Source of the DNA: Stromatinia cepivora
Taxonomy: Eukaryota > Ascomycota > Leotiomycetes > Helotiales > Sclerotiniaceae
Length of the DNA: 64,000 nt
Direction of reading: 5' to 3'
NCBI GenBank assembly: GCA_014898415.1
Contig: RCTD01000018.1
Coordinates: 67,001 to 131,000, forward strand
The number at the start of each line of letters is the position of its first letter. Position 1 is the first letter of the stretch. Below the pieces are notes generated by a model. The model had not been told where the DNA came from, did not search any database, and worked only from the letters and a program-made list of their open reading frames with translations. This document shows, piece by piece, positions 45,782 through 57,904 of the stretch. Both the position numbers and the translations under genes were made by a program.

Positions 45782-46987
45782 CGGAGCACTCCTATGAAGG
45801 TCCTTTTCCCTCAGCTCAGGGTACCCCTTTCTTGGGAGGCGCCTGCAAGTAAAATGCCATAATATCATAAAGCCATTTTCTGTCAACCCCCAAGATTCTG
45901 CCAGATACCCTGTGGCTGTCGCTTTTTTTGCCTTCTGTTCAATCGTCCTTCTCTATCCGAATGCCACCGGTATATGCTCCTATCCTTTATTTCTCATCTG
46001 AATCGGCCTTTTATATGCGGTGTATCTTCACGCTCTGGCTCTTCGATATCCTTATCCATACTCCTAGATGATTCGTGATCTTCTGTCATTCCACCAAGTG
46101 GCACCCTTCATTATGTTGGTTCTTCGGGCCCGTGCGTATCCCTCATCGTAATGAGATCCTTTCATTTCTCTACCCTTCCATTTCTATATGCTGCCCTGAG
46201 CCCCTGTTCTGCCGGTACTACCCTGAGGAGAGGAAGGGTATCAAATCCCTATACCTCCTCAGGGCTATGATTGTCATATAGCTGACCTTATATTGCATTC
46301 GACGTGCTAAGGGGGGGTACCTATACTATAGGACCTAGAGTATAAGAGGTTCTTCTCGATATTCGAGCCCGTGCCATATGCTCCATCGTTTCGAAGTTCA
46401 CTGCGTTTGCTTGTATAGCCAGTGGCTATTCGTATGCTTTGAGGATATTCCCGTCTTGGTCGATCGCTGCATCGCGGTATGTGTCGTGCTCTTCGTTATT
46501 TCTCTTCAAATGGCTTAAAATGTGGGAGATGATACGTAGCACAAGGCATCCGGAGGTTTCCAGGACCTAGTGCGCTTTGTTCCATCAGAAGATATGGTTC
46601 ATGTGAGCTCTGTGACAGGGGGCTAGTACCAGTACAGCTCTGATATAAGATCAGAGCTCTTTGCCTTGTGTCAACTTCTACGCTAAAGCTTCCCATCATT
46701 CCCTACGAGAGGTCACTCCTTTCACCGAAGACTTGATTAATCTACTTCTCATTTTATAAACTATGCTTTTGTTTTTACACCTATATAAATTCTCACATCG
46801 AATTCCCAGCTCATTTCCAGCTCAACCCCTATTTTTTAACAGCCTTTAAATTTTCTATTTCCCCCAAAGTTTGGCTGCGTGAAAGAATGAGCGATCACAA
46901 ACCAATTATCCGAAGTTGGTAGGATCTTAATATATGTATCAATAATATATGAGACTTGTTATTGCTTGCTTGTAGGGGCAGCCTTGA
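45782..46987. other. Intergenic
   Basis: No gene is supported. A 10-bp inverted pair (ccctgaggag ... ctcctcaggg) lies near 46222-46264. It contains the 3' region of the HET gene at its right end. Confidence 0.5.
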
Positions 46988-48220
46988 TCACCTTTGTGAT
47001 GACTGATCGGCGGCTCGATGCTCTAACAACAATTTCATCATTTCCTGCCCACTTCCTTCATCTCCTGCTGCTGCTTTCAATACCTCCTCTGTAATTATAA
47101 TCTCTGCCCCTCGTTTCTCGAACAACAATTTCATCATCTCCCATCCCCGATCACTCCCTGCCGCTGTTTTCAATACCTCTTCTGTAATTACAACCTCTGC
47201 CCCTCGTTCCTCGAACAACAATTTCATTATATCCACTCCATTCCAATAATTCCTTATCGCTGCTTTCAATACCTCCTCTGTAATTACAATCTCTGCCCCT
47301 CGTTCCTCAAACAAGAGTATCATTATATTCATTCCATTCAAATGATTCCCCACCACCGCTTTCAATACCTCCTCTGTAATTATAATCTCTGCCCCTCGTT
47401 CCTCAAACAAAAGTATCATTATATTCATTCCATCCCAATGATTCCCCACCACCGCTTTCAATACCTCCTCTGTAATTACAATCTCTGCCCCTCGTTCCTC
47501 AAACAAGAGTATCATTATATTCATTCCATTCCAATGATTCCCCACCGCCGCTTTCAATACCTCCTCTGTAATTACAATTTCTGCCCCTCGTTTCTCGAAC
47601 AACAATTTCATCATCTCCCATCCCCGATCACTCCCTGCCACCACTTTCAATACCTCCTTTGTAATTACAATTTCTGCCCCTCGTTTCTCGAACAACAATT
47701 TCATTATCTCCCATCCCCGATCACTCCCTGCCGCTGTTTTCAATACCTCTTCTGTAATTACAACCTCTGCCCCTCGTTCTTCGAACAACAATTTCATTAT
47801 ATCCACTCCATTCCAATAATTCCTTATCGCTGCTTTCAATACCTCCTCTGTAATTACAATCTCTGCCCCTCCTTTCTCGAACAACAATTTCATCATCTCC
47901 CATCCCCGATTACTCCCTGCCACCACTTTCAATACCTCCTCTGTAATTACAATCTCTGCTCTTCGTTCCTTGAATAATAAATTCATTATTTCCCATCCAT
48001 TCCTCTGATTCCCCATCACCACTTTCAATATCTCTTCTGTAATTACAACCTCTGCCCCTCGTTCCTCGAACAACAATTTCATCATCTCCCATCCCCGATC
48101 ACTCCCTGCCGCCGTTTTCAATACCTCTTCTGTAATTACAACCTCTGCCCCTCGTTTCTCGAACAACAATTTCATCATCTCCCATCCCCGATCACTCCCT
48201 GCCGCCGTTTTCAATACCTC
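46988..48220 (-). repeat. Coding minisatellite: 13 tandem 93/96-bp repeats
   Basis: Thirteen in-frame units encode 31 or 32 residues. Two sub-types alternate: a 31-residue form with GSDRGWEMM and a 32-residue form with NHWNGMNIM or NYWNGVDIM. Units 5+6 and 11+12 (counting from the 5' end of the gene) are nearly the same pair, so blocks larger than one unit have been copied. Several neighbours differ by only one or two residues, implying recent homogenisation by unequal crossing-over or conversion. Confidence 0.9.
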
Positions 48221-50167
48221 TTCTGTAATTACAACGTTTCCTCCTTCTAACTCTAATAAAAGATTCAAAGTTTTGCTATCAAATGATCTTGCAATATGTA
48301 TTAATTCCTTTTCTCCAATCTGATTATTGTCTCTGATTTGATCCGTTAGGCTTGTCAGTATACCCCCTTCTGATTGTCCCTGCTTGTAGAACTCCTGATC
48401 TATATAGGTCGCTACTAGCTTCGCTTTGCTGCTTAGTGTATCTGGATGGTATGTCCCTTGAAGGTCTTGTCTGATTTTTATGACGCTCGAAAAGATAATC
48501 TCTGCCTCATGCCAGTGCTCTTGAATTTTATGTGTCCACGCAAGACTATCTTTTAGTGATAGTAGCTGTAGATTCCCTTTTCCAAGCATTCGTTCATAAT
48601 TGTCGATTACATATACGATCGCAGTTTGTGCCTTCTCATAGTTTTTCGTGCCTACCAGAGCGACTGCCACATCAATTAATCTGGCCGCTTTGAGTATATC
48701 CGTCTTCAAATACTCTGGCACTAGACTATTGACTTCTGTTGAATCTTTGTATCTTGCTTGATATCCTAAGTTTTCCGGAATTGTTTCCCAATTCCAGACA
48801 AGTAGAAAATCATATGAGAATCCATGTGTAGAAGCCGAAGGTTGTTGATATAGATATGCGTTCTCTACTTGTGTACGCTGTTGTAGAGTGACTGCGATCA
48901 TAATAACAGTAAAATGGTCCTTGCATGCTCTAATGATAACTGGCTTTGAAGCTCCGTGTAGAAGGCAAACGAGATCATCCGGCTCGATTGACTGTGCTGA
49001 GGCCTGGAGAGTCCATTGGGTACCATACTCACTTTCGTACCACAAAGATATTGGTGTATCGTTGAAAATAATATTTATGCGCTGTTTATGATATCGAGTA
49101 TCATCAATCTCTACTGAAGATATATGACCAAGGATACAACCGTGACTTCTGATTATCGATATTTCCCTATCGTCCCAGGTCTCTACATTTACCTTTTCAT
49201 AGAGAATAAATTTAACAAGTCGTTGTAATAATATCTTCCATGAAACTTTGTAATCAGGTAATAAATCAGCCGAGTTCAGACCATCAGAGCTCATACTGAG
49301 CAAAGCATACACCTTGTCGTGACGTTTAGTAGCTTTATGAGAATGAGACATATCTATGAGCTCCCCTAAAGAGAGATTGTTTAATAGATCAAAAGTATAT
49401 TCTGGCCGAAATATTGCTCCTCTTATCAGGGAGAGCGTTGGACGGATTAAACTTTTTAAGCCAGAATAGTCTCCATTGAGAAGACTTAATTTACCAATAC
49501 CAGAGGAGAAGGTATACCCGTTTATTTCCGCAGAACCACACATAATCAGGATGTGCCGAGCTAAGCCAACCTCCTGAAGTACCTAAATTGAGACTCTTCA
49601 GTGATTTTTTTAATTATTGTCAATAGCTATTCAACTTACCCAGATACGCTGAAACCATGGTCGTTTAAGCAATTCAAGAATTTGCTTTTTGTTCTCTGTA
49701 CTGATCATTGAACTCATAAACTCATCTTCTGCGACACGTATACTTTTAAGTGCTTGATCGCTATTGTCTGCCGCCTCTCCGAGATAAACGATTACACGAT
49801 CTGCTAGACCATAGATTTTCGCCATCAATTTGATCTGTTGTGATTTTTCTTTATCATCGTCTTGATTGATGCAGATAGCATCTACCCATATGATTCGTTC
49901 AAAAGTACCATCTCGAAGCTGCAACAATGCTCCATGAAGATTCGCTGTGACAGATAGTGGTTTCTGGTTGACAAAGATGGGTCGAAGATTTTCTGAGCTA
50001 CCCCACACATATGATAAAGCTTGATAAAGATGAGTCGCTTTGTCCGATTTAAGACAGTAATTATGAAGTCGGCATTGTATAGGGGCGGTCAAGTCTTTAT
50101 TTGGCATTAAGCAAAGCAAACGAATAGTATCATCCTGCAACGGCGAGGTATCATAGTAATCAGACAT
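46988..50167 (-). CDS. HET-domain protein with TPR region and 13 C-terminal repeats
   Basis: Two exons, 50167-49640 and 49582-46988 (57-bp intron, phase 0), 1040 aa; start ATG 50167. The HET domain lies at residues ~48-~200: YQALSYVWGS, IIWVDAICINQDD, VIVYLGEA and WFQRIWVLQEVGLA, the last assembled exactly at the splice junction. A TPR-like middle (KNYEKAQTAIVYVIDNYERM, then LKDSLAWTHKIQEHWHEAE and YHPDTLSSKA) resembles kinesin-light-chain-type TPRs. The last ~410 residues are 13 repeats of 31-32 aa (consensus EVLKAAAG.....MKLLFEERGAE). HET domains trigger cell death in fungal non-self recognition, while tandem repeats usually sense a partner. No NACHT/NB-ARC lies between them. Nothing looks broken. 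The repeat class is ankyrin-like in size but not confidently ankyrin. Confidence 0.88.
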
Positions 50168-50590
50168 AATGTAAGACACAGTGCTAAACAGCTTTCAAAT
50201 GTTGAATGATTGTGATAGTGAATGATTGTGATAGTAATAATATAATATACCGAGCTCAGTGTTGTCAATGATCGCTAAGCACTCCGGATATACATACATG
50301 CATATGCATGATTCCGTTATAGATAAGTATGCATAAAATTTTATTCAAGGTTATACGGATTTTATGCTTGATATTTATCCTCGAACCTCCGATTCTTTAA
50401 AATGATCATGTGATAACTCCACATCGAATATATTGACTCCACATTTTAGGTTTTCCCATTCAGCTGCAGGCATCACTGCCATCTCCGCCAGGACCTGTCT
50501 ATTACTTCGTCGTCATCCTCCGACAAGTGTATCGATCGAGGTTGCTGGTGTTGCTGCTGGTGTTGTTAAATGGAGTTGATGTACCTCAAT
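50168..50590. other. HET gene upstream region
   Basis: Contains the HET gene promoter. A 17-base unit (tgaatgattgtgatagt) is tandemly repeated near 50203-50235. No gene. Confidence 0.5.
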
Positions 50591-50917
50591 TTACAAAGAA
50601 GACTTCCGAACCAAAGTGTTTGATGTAGGGTCTGATGTGGAAAGAAGTGGTGATGGGACCGGCGATGTAAGATCATCAGGTGCAGGCGACGGTGTAGATG
50701 ACCGTGAGCGTGAGCTTGATCGTGATCCAGGTTGTGAATGTTGTAAAGAGTCCGATAGAGAGGTTCTACGTCGCAGTAAAGGGTTTTGTTGCGAAGGAGG
50801 GTCTGGTAGGCTGGAGAGTTTGTTCCCGGTGGTGAAGGTTCTTTCTGGTATAGGAAGATTAACAGCAGCTGCTAACGCTGCTGCTTCCAGTATAAGACGA
50901 CCTTTTCTGAATGTCAT
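50591..50917 (-). CDS. Ser/Arg-rich hypothetical protein or exon
   Basis: A frame from ATG 50917: MTFRKGRLILEAAALAAAVN, then a disordered Pro/Ser/Arg tail (SRSSSRSRSSTPSPAPDD). The reverse strand is also open (50616-50936), but its composition is less protein-like. Upstream on the same strand, another frame gives SREPVVPMPGKFNLFKALF directly before this one in a different phase, so this may be the last piece of a broken gene that includes 51001-51531. Confidence 0.3.
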   Translation of the reverse strand: MTFRKGRLILEAAALAAAVNLPIPERTFTTGNKLSSLPDPPSQQNPLLRRRTSLSDSLQHSQPGSRSSSRSRSSTPSPAPDDLTSPVPSPLLSTSDPTSNTLVRKSSL

Positions 50918-51000
50918 CTTTTGCACTGGTAAATAAGGCTTTGAAGAGGTTAAACTTTCCGGGCATTGGAACTACAGGTTCTCGACTCCAGATGGTTTCT

Positions 51001-51531
51001 TCAGAATATGTTTCCGATACTGGGCCTCTCAATACCTAGTCGATCAAACTTACTACGATACGCATTAGGTCTGATAGCACTACGATGAGGAAAATATAAA
51101 ATTTCAGTAGTGAGAGAGAAACCCTGATTCTTTTGCTTTGCCAGTCGAATCCCTGAACCAGATAAAGATTCTAGTACACAAATTTTACCGTTATCCTTAT
51201 TAAGCCAATGCGAAGGCACAGAGCATCGAGGGGTAAGGAAGAGCCTGTTGCCAAAATTCGAGCTCGTCGTCTGCATCATCAATTCCAGAATCTGCATTTT
51301 TCTTGTGTAGGATCTGGTCCCATTTGCGTCTCTTCTGGTCCTTCGTCTGGTCGTATTTGTGGTGAGTCCCGGCTCTGGCGATAATCGAGGTTCCTCTTCA
51401 TCTTCCTCTCTAAGCTGTTTTCCGTCAAGCTCTTTATTATTCCCAACGATTCGTTCCTCTTCGTTACTACTCAACCCACACCAACTTTCATTATCCTCCT
51501 CTTCAAAACTCTCATTGGAGGGAACACTCAT
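51001..51531 (-). CDS. Acidic hypothetical protein or gene fragment
   Basis: A frame from ATG 51531 (MSVPSNESFEEEDNESW), Glu/Asp-rich at first, then TRRRTRRD and a globular-looking end (KICVLESLSGSGIRLAKQKN, KFDRLGIERPSIGN). No domain recognised. It is head-to-head with the pseudogene at 51610, 78 bp away. The plus strand is open too over 51359-51607 and includes TPYNLRKRRKTSQ, which reads like the start of a nuclear protein; the two readings compete, and I cannot decide with confidence. Confidence 0.25.
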   Translation of the reverse strand: MSVPSNESFEEEDNESWCGLSSNEEERIVGNNKELDGKQLREEDEEEPRLSPEPGLTTNTTRRRTRRDANGTRSYTRKMQILELMMQTTSSNFGNRLFLTPRCSVPSHWLNKDNGKICVLESLSGSGIRLAKQKNQGFSLTTEILYFPHRSAIRPNAYRSKFDRLGIERPSIGNIF

Positions 51532-51609
51532 TACAACCCCCTTCTTACAACCCCCATCCAACACCCCTTACAATCTAAGAAAGCGGCGAAAAACAAGCCA
51601 GGTATAGCG

Positions 51610-53240
51610 ATGACGGCGCACGAGCTGGCAGAAGCGCTTGAAGAGGTAAATAATAGTATTTGCACTATTGTAGAATCTAACTTTTTTTTATCTACATAGG
51701 AAACACCACAACCCCAAAACCCACGCCGCTGCCTTCTCTCTCTTCCCTAATCCCTCCTGGGCGGCGCCAGCACCTGAAAGTGCGACATTTACGGCGCGAC
51801 CTCTTCCTAACGAACCTCAACCTTGTCACCATATCACTTTAAGCTCGCCGTGGGCGCATGAGTCACATAATTTACAAAGGAGGCCAGAGTGGCTTGCAGA
51901 AGCTGCCCGTCGGTTTTATTACGATCAATATGGAGGCGATACTGGCGGGGCCATTTACACAAGGATGGTACAGAGGCAACTGCGTGGCCTCATGAGGATG
52001 AAGCAGATTTTGGTGGAGGATTAAGCACCAAATCAAGTTCACCGGGTGGGGCAGGAGATTTTGACGGAGGCTACGACAACAATGACGAGGTTGATTATAC
52101 AAAGCCGCGCTCTTTGTCTGCAATTGTTGGGGCTACATCTGTGGGCAGCTCTGGCAATGCACCCCTCAAAAGGTCTTCTTGAAAAATCGATCGAAATCTC
52201 ACCAAAAGTTCAACGCAATTACGATTTTTCAACACTTACAAATAGACCAACCCCAATTGAAGCCCTTTCATTTGAACGTGATGATGAGGATGTGGAAGAT
52301 TTTATACAAAACCCTTGCTCTACACAAAGGAAAGTGCGACCAGATCGTGCGGAATGCATTTGGGTTCGAGAAAAAAGGATTTTGTTCCTGACCAGGAAGC
52401 ACCACACCAGTACCAATCTGGTCGGAAAAGTCAAATTGGTCGCGACACTGGTCGCACATCTGTAGCTCCACATACGGATTCTCCCTCTGCAAGCTATTCG
52501 GATTTACGCCCACCATCCGCACCTGCCGAGCAAGTACAGTCACCTGTATCTTTGCCTAAAGGTGCTAACTTCGCGCTGACATCCCTTCTTCAAAATCCCC
52601 GCGTTCGGAATTTGGAATATCGCACCCCTGATCGTATTGTCAAGCTCACACAGTAAAAGAACAATATTGCTAATATCACTGCAGCACTTATGCAAGAACG
52701 GGGCACTCTTGCTTCTGTACCATGTCACAGCTGTAACTTTTCAGGAAAGCCTGGGGGCCCTTGGACACAATGTGTGACACCTCCTGGTTTTGGAGATAGT
52801 GCGTGTGCGAATTGCCATGTTGGGTACGAATCGAAACGTTGTAACTTTCGAGGTGTGTAAAATGCGAGAGTGTTGATAAACAATCACCAATTTATTTCAG
52901 ATGGTAATAAAGCTAAGACAAATCTGGTTCTGCTCGTAGAGAAAAGACTTCCAAAAAGACCAGCTCCCGAAAGCGTGGACGAATTGAAAGTAGTGAGGAG
53001 GAGGAGAGTTCGTCTTCAAGCGAACCATCTTCGAAGTTTTCTTCTGATTCGTCAAAAACCTTGGACTCTTTGGATGATATGGAAAAAAATAGAATTGAAT
53101 TGAAGTTGTTGAAGAAAATGTCAAAGGGACTTGAAGGAAAGTTGTTTAGCCCTAGAGAGGGTAAGAAAAGTAAGAAAAAGGAGAAGGTAAAGAAAGAGAA
53201 GAAAAAGAGGCATGATCGAAAACGGTCAAGAAAGGCATGA
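51610..53240 (+). pseudogene. Broken gene with a Cys-rich CANC domain and Lys-rich tail
   Basis: Coding-like segments follow one another on the plus strand but switch frame near 51970, 52180, 52370 and 52930, with a TAA at 52654-52656. Order: a Pro/Glu-rich N-part (RRPEWLAEAARRFYYDQYGG), an acidic Gly/Ser part, NYDFSTLTNRPTPIEALSFE, then a Cys module at ~52720-52850 (PCHSCNF, WTQCVTPPGFGDSACANCH, then RCNF). A 48-bp intron (52853-52900) follows, and then a Ser/Glu stretch and a very basic Lys-rich end (KKEKVKKEKKKRHDRKR). The CxxC/CANC/RC-F pattern resembles the fungal DUF3716 module, probably zinc-binding. Several independent breaks make a sequencing artefact unlikely. Confidence 0.55.
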
Positions 53241-56200
53241 TGGATGCAAATAATCATCTAATTGTACCGATCTGATTTTCAACGTCTTGTTTTCCTACCA
53301 GTTTGGTCTTGAATGCAATAGCTTCTCTTATTTCAAACAAGTTTTGGATCAATTCGGTTGCCATCTTCAATATAAACCTAACCTCACGCTTTTTTTATCT
53401 AAAACTACTTTACTACACCTTGAAAGTTTTGGGAGTGAAGTAGGACCAGTTTGCCTTGAACTTTTCAGGTAGGACCAGTTTTCTTCAAAATTCCGACCAC
53501 TGGGACTGAATTGACAACTTTGTAACCAAGGCAAAAAAAACATACCCCTCATGGGTAGTCGGGTATCAAAAGTTGAAAAGTTGTCATTCGGGGTAATTTA
53601 CCGTATATTAAATGCTATATTTCAGATTTTATAATTATAATCTTACTACTAATTCTAATTGAACTGAATCTATGGATGTAAGTCTTAACTTTCAAGGTTC
53701 TAGTCCTAATGGTTGTGAAGTTATTGTCCGGACTTATATCTGAGGCATATCTGCTTAATTCTCCTGAATCAATACACAAGGAGGCAATCCATGTGTCTTG
53801 GTTACAAGCTAACGTGATCCTATATGTTTCATATTCAGCTCATATGCTCTTAATAGCCTAGGGATAATCTGCGCATCATCAAGGTTACATTTTCCTAAAT
53901 TCCGTGTCGAAAATGTCTCTATCCATCACACCTACCTCAGTTCAGCCATTGTGCAAAATACACCAAAGCTTGACGAATCCATAATCAACTAAAGACTATG
54001 ACGAATGTTCACGAATTTTTTTACTGCTTCTTATGTCAAATTCGGTGCTGGAAATATGCGGTTTGGTTTCGGGATTAACTAGACATCTCTTCAGTTCAAT
54101 TGTACCGAGATCCCTCTGGGCTTTTTCCGCGGTCAATGCCTCGGATGCAAAGCCTCAATCCCAAGCCCCTCCCCACCTTCCCATCTCCTGCCACTGCCGC
54201 CCTGCTGCATTTCTCTTAACCTAGACGGTCATCATGGTCAGCCAAGTAATTGATTATGATCGTGTAACACTAGCCAAAGCTCGGTAAATTGGGATTAAAG
54301 TCCTCTACCATAAATGGTGCTAGGGAGATGGGATTCAAAAAGAAATAGATGAACATAATTAACTCAACTAGAAATATCAAATGGTTTAGGGTTAAGATCA
54401 CCTCAACATTGAGTATGTGGGATTTTTCTCGATAGCCAAAGCGTATATACGCCAGATGAGTGTTTCACCTCCATGTAGCAATTATAATACCCCAACAATT
54501 CCGATGATGATGTGCCATTGCCACGCTTTTTCTCCTCCCTCAGTCAGGGGGGGTTTTGTTTTTGGATCTTGTGTACAACGACTATGTTTAGGTTGCATGC
54601 TCCTTTCTTCAAGTTGAGTCTTTACTCTTCCCCGTAACCACCAGATGGACTCCTCTTACAAGCGAGTCAAATACAAGTCTTCAAGTTTCTAGAAAATAGT
54701 GTCTCGTTTTCTCTTGTTAATAGCACGGTAATGCTGGCAGTTGTCCCCGCCTTATTATTAGCCCCGCCATATTATTAGCTCCGCCATTCCTCCCCGTGGC
54801 CCAATGATATGCGCTTCCTATGGACGAAGAATAGCTCACACACTGCTCTTCCGGGATGGCATCGGATTCATCGGTGGTTTACTCCCTCATCCAAATATAT
54901 CAGCCATAACGTTTTGTTGTTAATATGCTATGGATTAAATCTGTATAACTCTACTATCCTATCAAATGATATTTTCTTGTACCTTAACCAAATCATCCAG
55001 CGCTCTTGGACTCAATTTCACGGCAGCCGAAATTGTTTTAGTGTCCCTGTACTGTCATTTAATTCGGTTGTTGTCGATTGGCAATTAGACCCTCAAATGG
55101 AACTCCTTAGTATCCCCGAAGAAGTCATCATGATATACATTTGTCTCAATCAATCTACTTATACTTCACTAGGATTCGCGCTGAACCATTCATGTCATTA
55201 GCTACTACTCAATGTTCTTCGAGCCACACATTTACTTCACTTATCCTCACTGCGCCTCGCTTTTTAGCTTTCCACTTTAATTTCCCACTATAATCTGCTA
55301 TTATCATAGTGAATTGGTGAGGTATTGAAACGTCTAGAGGTCATCGTTGTCAAGTTTAGCTACTCTAATGGCAAATACAATCTCTTCTCTTCATACTTAA
55401 AATTGTTACCAGACGCCCCCACTGCCCATGCCGGCAGCTGTCATCTACTTGTCGTTATTCCACATAATTTCAAGAATTTCATCGGTATTCACGCTATTCC
55501 AATATTCTCTGTGAAGATTTGAGTGTTTAATCATCAATTTCCACCATTTTCCCGGGCTCACCAGAGCAACACTACCTCACTCAAGTCCCCAACACTTCAA
55601 CAATGTCTCATGAATTTCCAGCTATATCACGACTGTGTCACCAGAACCTAAAGAGGCCAAGGAGTTTATTAGAGTGTAAAATTACATTACCCGGGCTCAT
55701 ATCTAGATCACTATGAATATGCCTAGAAATGATGTTGAGGGGTACTTTTATCTTACAGGTGTCTCGATTCCTCAGGTATTCCTTCACATACTTGCTTCAC
55801 CACGAATCACAACCATGACTCATATCCTCTCTTGTCTCAACAACTTCATTGTAGTCTTGTACTTCGACGGACGTAATTCTATTTCATTAGACCTGGAAAA
55901 TCTCCCATCAAAGTCTAGATGATTTTTGTGACTTAACTAGTAGTTATATTTGGTCTATGCAGAGTGGTCAACCAGTCAGCCGGCTGATCAACACTTATCG
56001 AAAGCAACTAGTATAAGTCAGTAAGTTAAGATTGTATAAATTCTTCAGTCAGTCAGTGGGGATATACCTTCGCTGGCAGGCAGACGATCAGCGGGAGATT
56101 TTCGAAATTTGTTGAAGTTTGAGTATTTTTGAAGGTATTTTTGAGATATTTTGTGGAATTAGGAAATATTTCCTGTTTTTTGAATATTGGGAAATCTTTG

Positions 56201-57133
56201 AATATTTCATTTGAGTAAGATGTAAAGTCAGGCACTCTAGTTTCCGATCACCATTCACACTGTCATACCCGTTCCTGGCCAGTGTGGGTGCCTCAGGCAT
56301 CTTTTATTCTCCATAATTAAAGTTAAAACAGAAAAAGTTATATCTACATTTTTTTTTTATCTATTTTCCCACCAAATAAGGATACTGACTCAGCAACTGA
56401 CAGTCAGCATTTATGTTTTCCCCAGGCGGCTGGAAGCATACAACTTTACGATACCGCGCTTTCGGTAAGACGTCCCATGAAGCTGAATACATTAAGTCTC
56501 TTATCCCACATTCCGGTCCCCCGTTCCGGCCACTATTTTACACCAAAAACTATGATTTTCACCTATTAATAACTTTTATCAATATTGAATATTATTATAA
56601 ACAACTTTAAATATAACTTTTTTGTAGGATTATTAATAAAAATAAGAAGTAGAATTTTCACAATTTTTTCGAATGTTCAATGAATATCTATTTAATCATC
56701 GATTTTTGAAAAAAAAAATATCAAAAATGTCACGGTTGAGGCCTAATCCGAACTCCGATCGAACCTTAATTACCCCTTTATTTTTCGGCTGCTTCGAGAA
56801 TCACAACAAACTCCAACATCTCAATGCTAATTCGGATCAGATTGAGGCATTATCTTCAACTTACTTCTTCAATCCCACGAATGAGTTAAGCTCCCGGATG
56901 CATAAGTGAAATTCTGGCATATTCTAATTGGCCTAAAACAAAGATGTCGTTTCAGGTAATTACGGAACCCTATATTTGTGGCTCAGATATCTGCCTTCAA
57001 TTGTCTAAGACGCACCAAGAGTATTATCGCTAGGGCAGATTTTGCATTAGTCTACTGGACCCAGCTACACGCAAGCCCCCATCACTTGTTTTGAGAATAT
57101 AGATATCAGAATTGAGATAGTCTGGCTAAAAGT
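53241..57133. other. Gene desert, ~3.9 kb, AT-rich
   Basis: Frames such as 54809-55201 (130 aa) and 56673-56909 show no recognisable motif and lack splice or family support. A phased tttttgaatatt/ggaaatattt pattern lies near 56110-56210. It appears to be decayed, possibly transposon-derived DNA; I cannot identify the source. Confidence 0.45.
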
Positions 57134-57859
57134 TGTTGGGGAATGTACCCCGTGAAAATTCATTTTTAGCTTGGACATTCCATTCTCACAATATTAATCT
57201 AGACATAGCGGATAATGTTTCCGCACTCCAAGTTCCTTAATATATATAAAGGTAAAATTTCAATAGTTTAATATTACTTATCAAACAAAAACAACATTCC
57301 GGGCGTTTCTCTGTCGTGGAAAGTCGAAATGACGGGAGGAAACCCTGATTTATCATGAAAGTATAATAATTGTACCAAGTCTTTGTTGTTTAAAATTGTG
57401 ATTATGTTTCTGCACCTACAGTTTGCTAACTATGAAGAGAGGAAACTTACGGCAACCTTTTTCTTAATTCAAGACAATACTCCGCGTAGGTTTCAATTGC
57501 GGACAATTAAAATGGTAGACAGAAAGCCTGGCCTACTGTGGAATAGGTAGGTCGAGATACGTGCGTCCCGATAGCACGCTGCGATGGGGGACAGGAATAA
57601 GAACTGATTAGATTACATTGCAGAGGCTTCAAGTAGTGGAACTAGTAGAATAAACGATGGGTTGGGTTGTGCTCAATCGGTATACAAAAAGACTAGTGGA
57701 AAAACGATTGATTATTCAAGGAAGGGGAGGGTGGAGCCCTCTCTCCTTATATCTAACTACGAAGGATCATGTGACCATATGAATTAACTACACAAATACC
57801 AAATCACCACTTGGTATTATTAACTAACCGATACGAATAGATATTTCCCTCATCGGACA
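57134..57859 (+). mobile_element. Candidate solo LTR (retrotransposon remnant), 726 bp
   Basis: Begins TGTTGGGGAATGTACCCC, a common start of fungal Copia-type LTRs, and ends CATCGGACA (5'-TG...CA-3'). It contains a TATA box (tatatataaagg, ~57240) and an aataaa signal (~57648). The flanks are aaagt (57129-57133) and aaagg (57860-57864), a 5-bp target duplication with one mismatch. No second copy or internal coding region exists in the window, as expected after LTR-LTR recombination. Orientation follows the TATA box. Confidence 0.55.
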
Positions 57860-57904
57860 AAAGGATCACTATTCCAGACATTTAAACACACGTTCGTTCA
57901 TGCA

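Noticed and set aside
47342..47977. Long plus-strand open frame (211 aa) with a repeated HHRFQYLLCNYNLCPSF pattern
   Set aside because: It is the antisense of the HET gene's tandem repeats. The periodicity comes from the real minus-strand coding repeats, and the translated strand lacks domain logic.
46988..48220. Regular ~95-bp repeats considered as a CRISPR-like array
   Set aside because: Units are contiguous, in frame and protein-coding, with no unique spacers, and the genome is eukaryotic.
54809..55201. 130-aa frame in the gene-poor block
   Set aside because: No motif, no homology recognised, no neighbouring exon, and AT-rich surroundings; probably chance.
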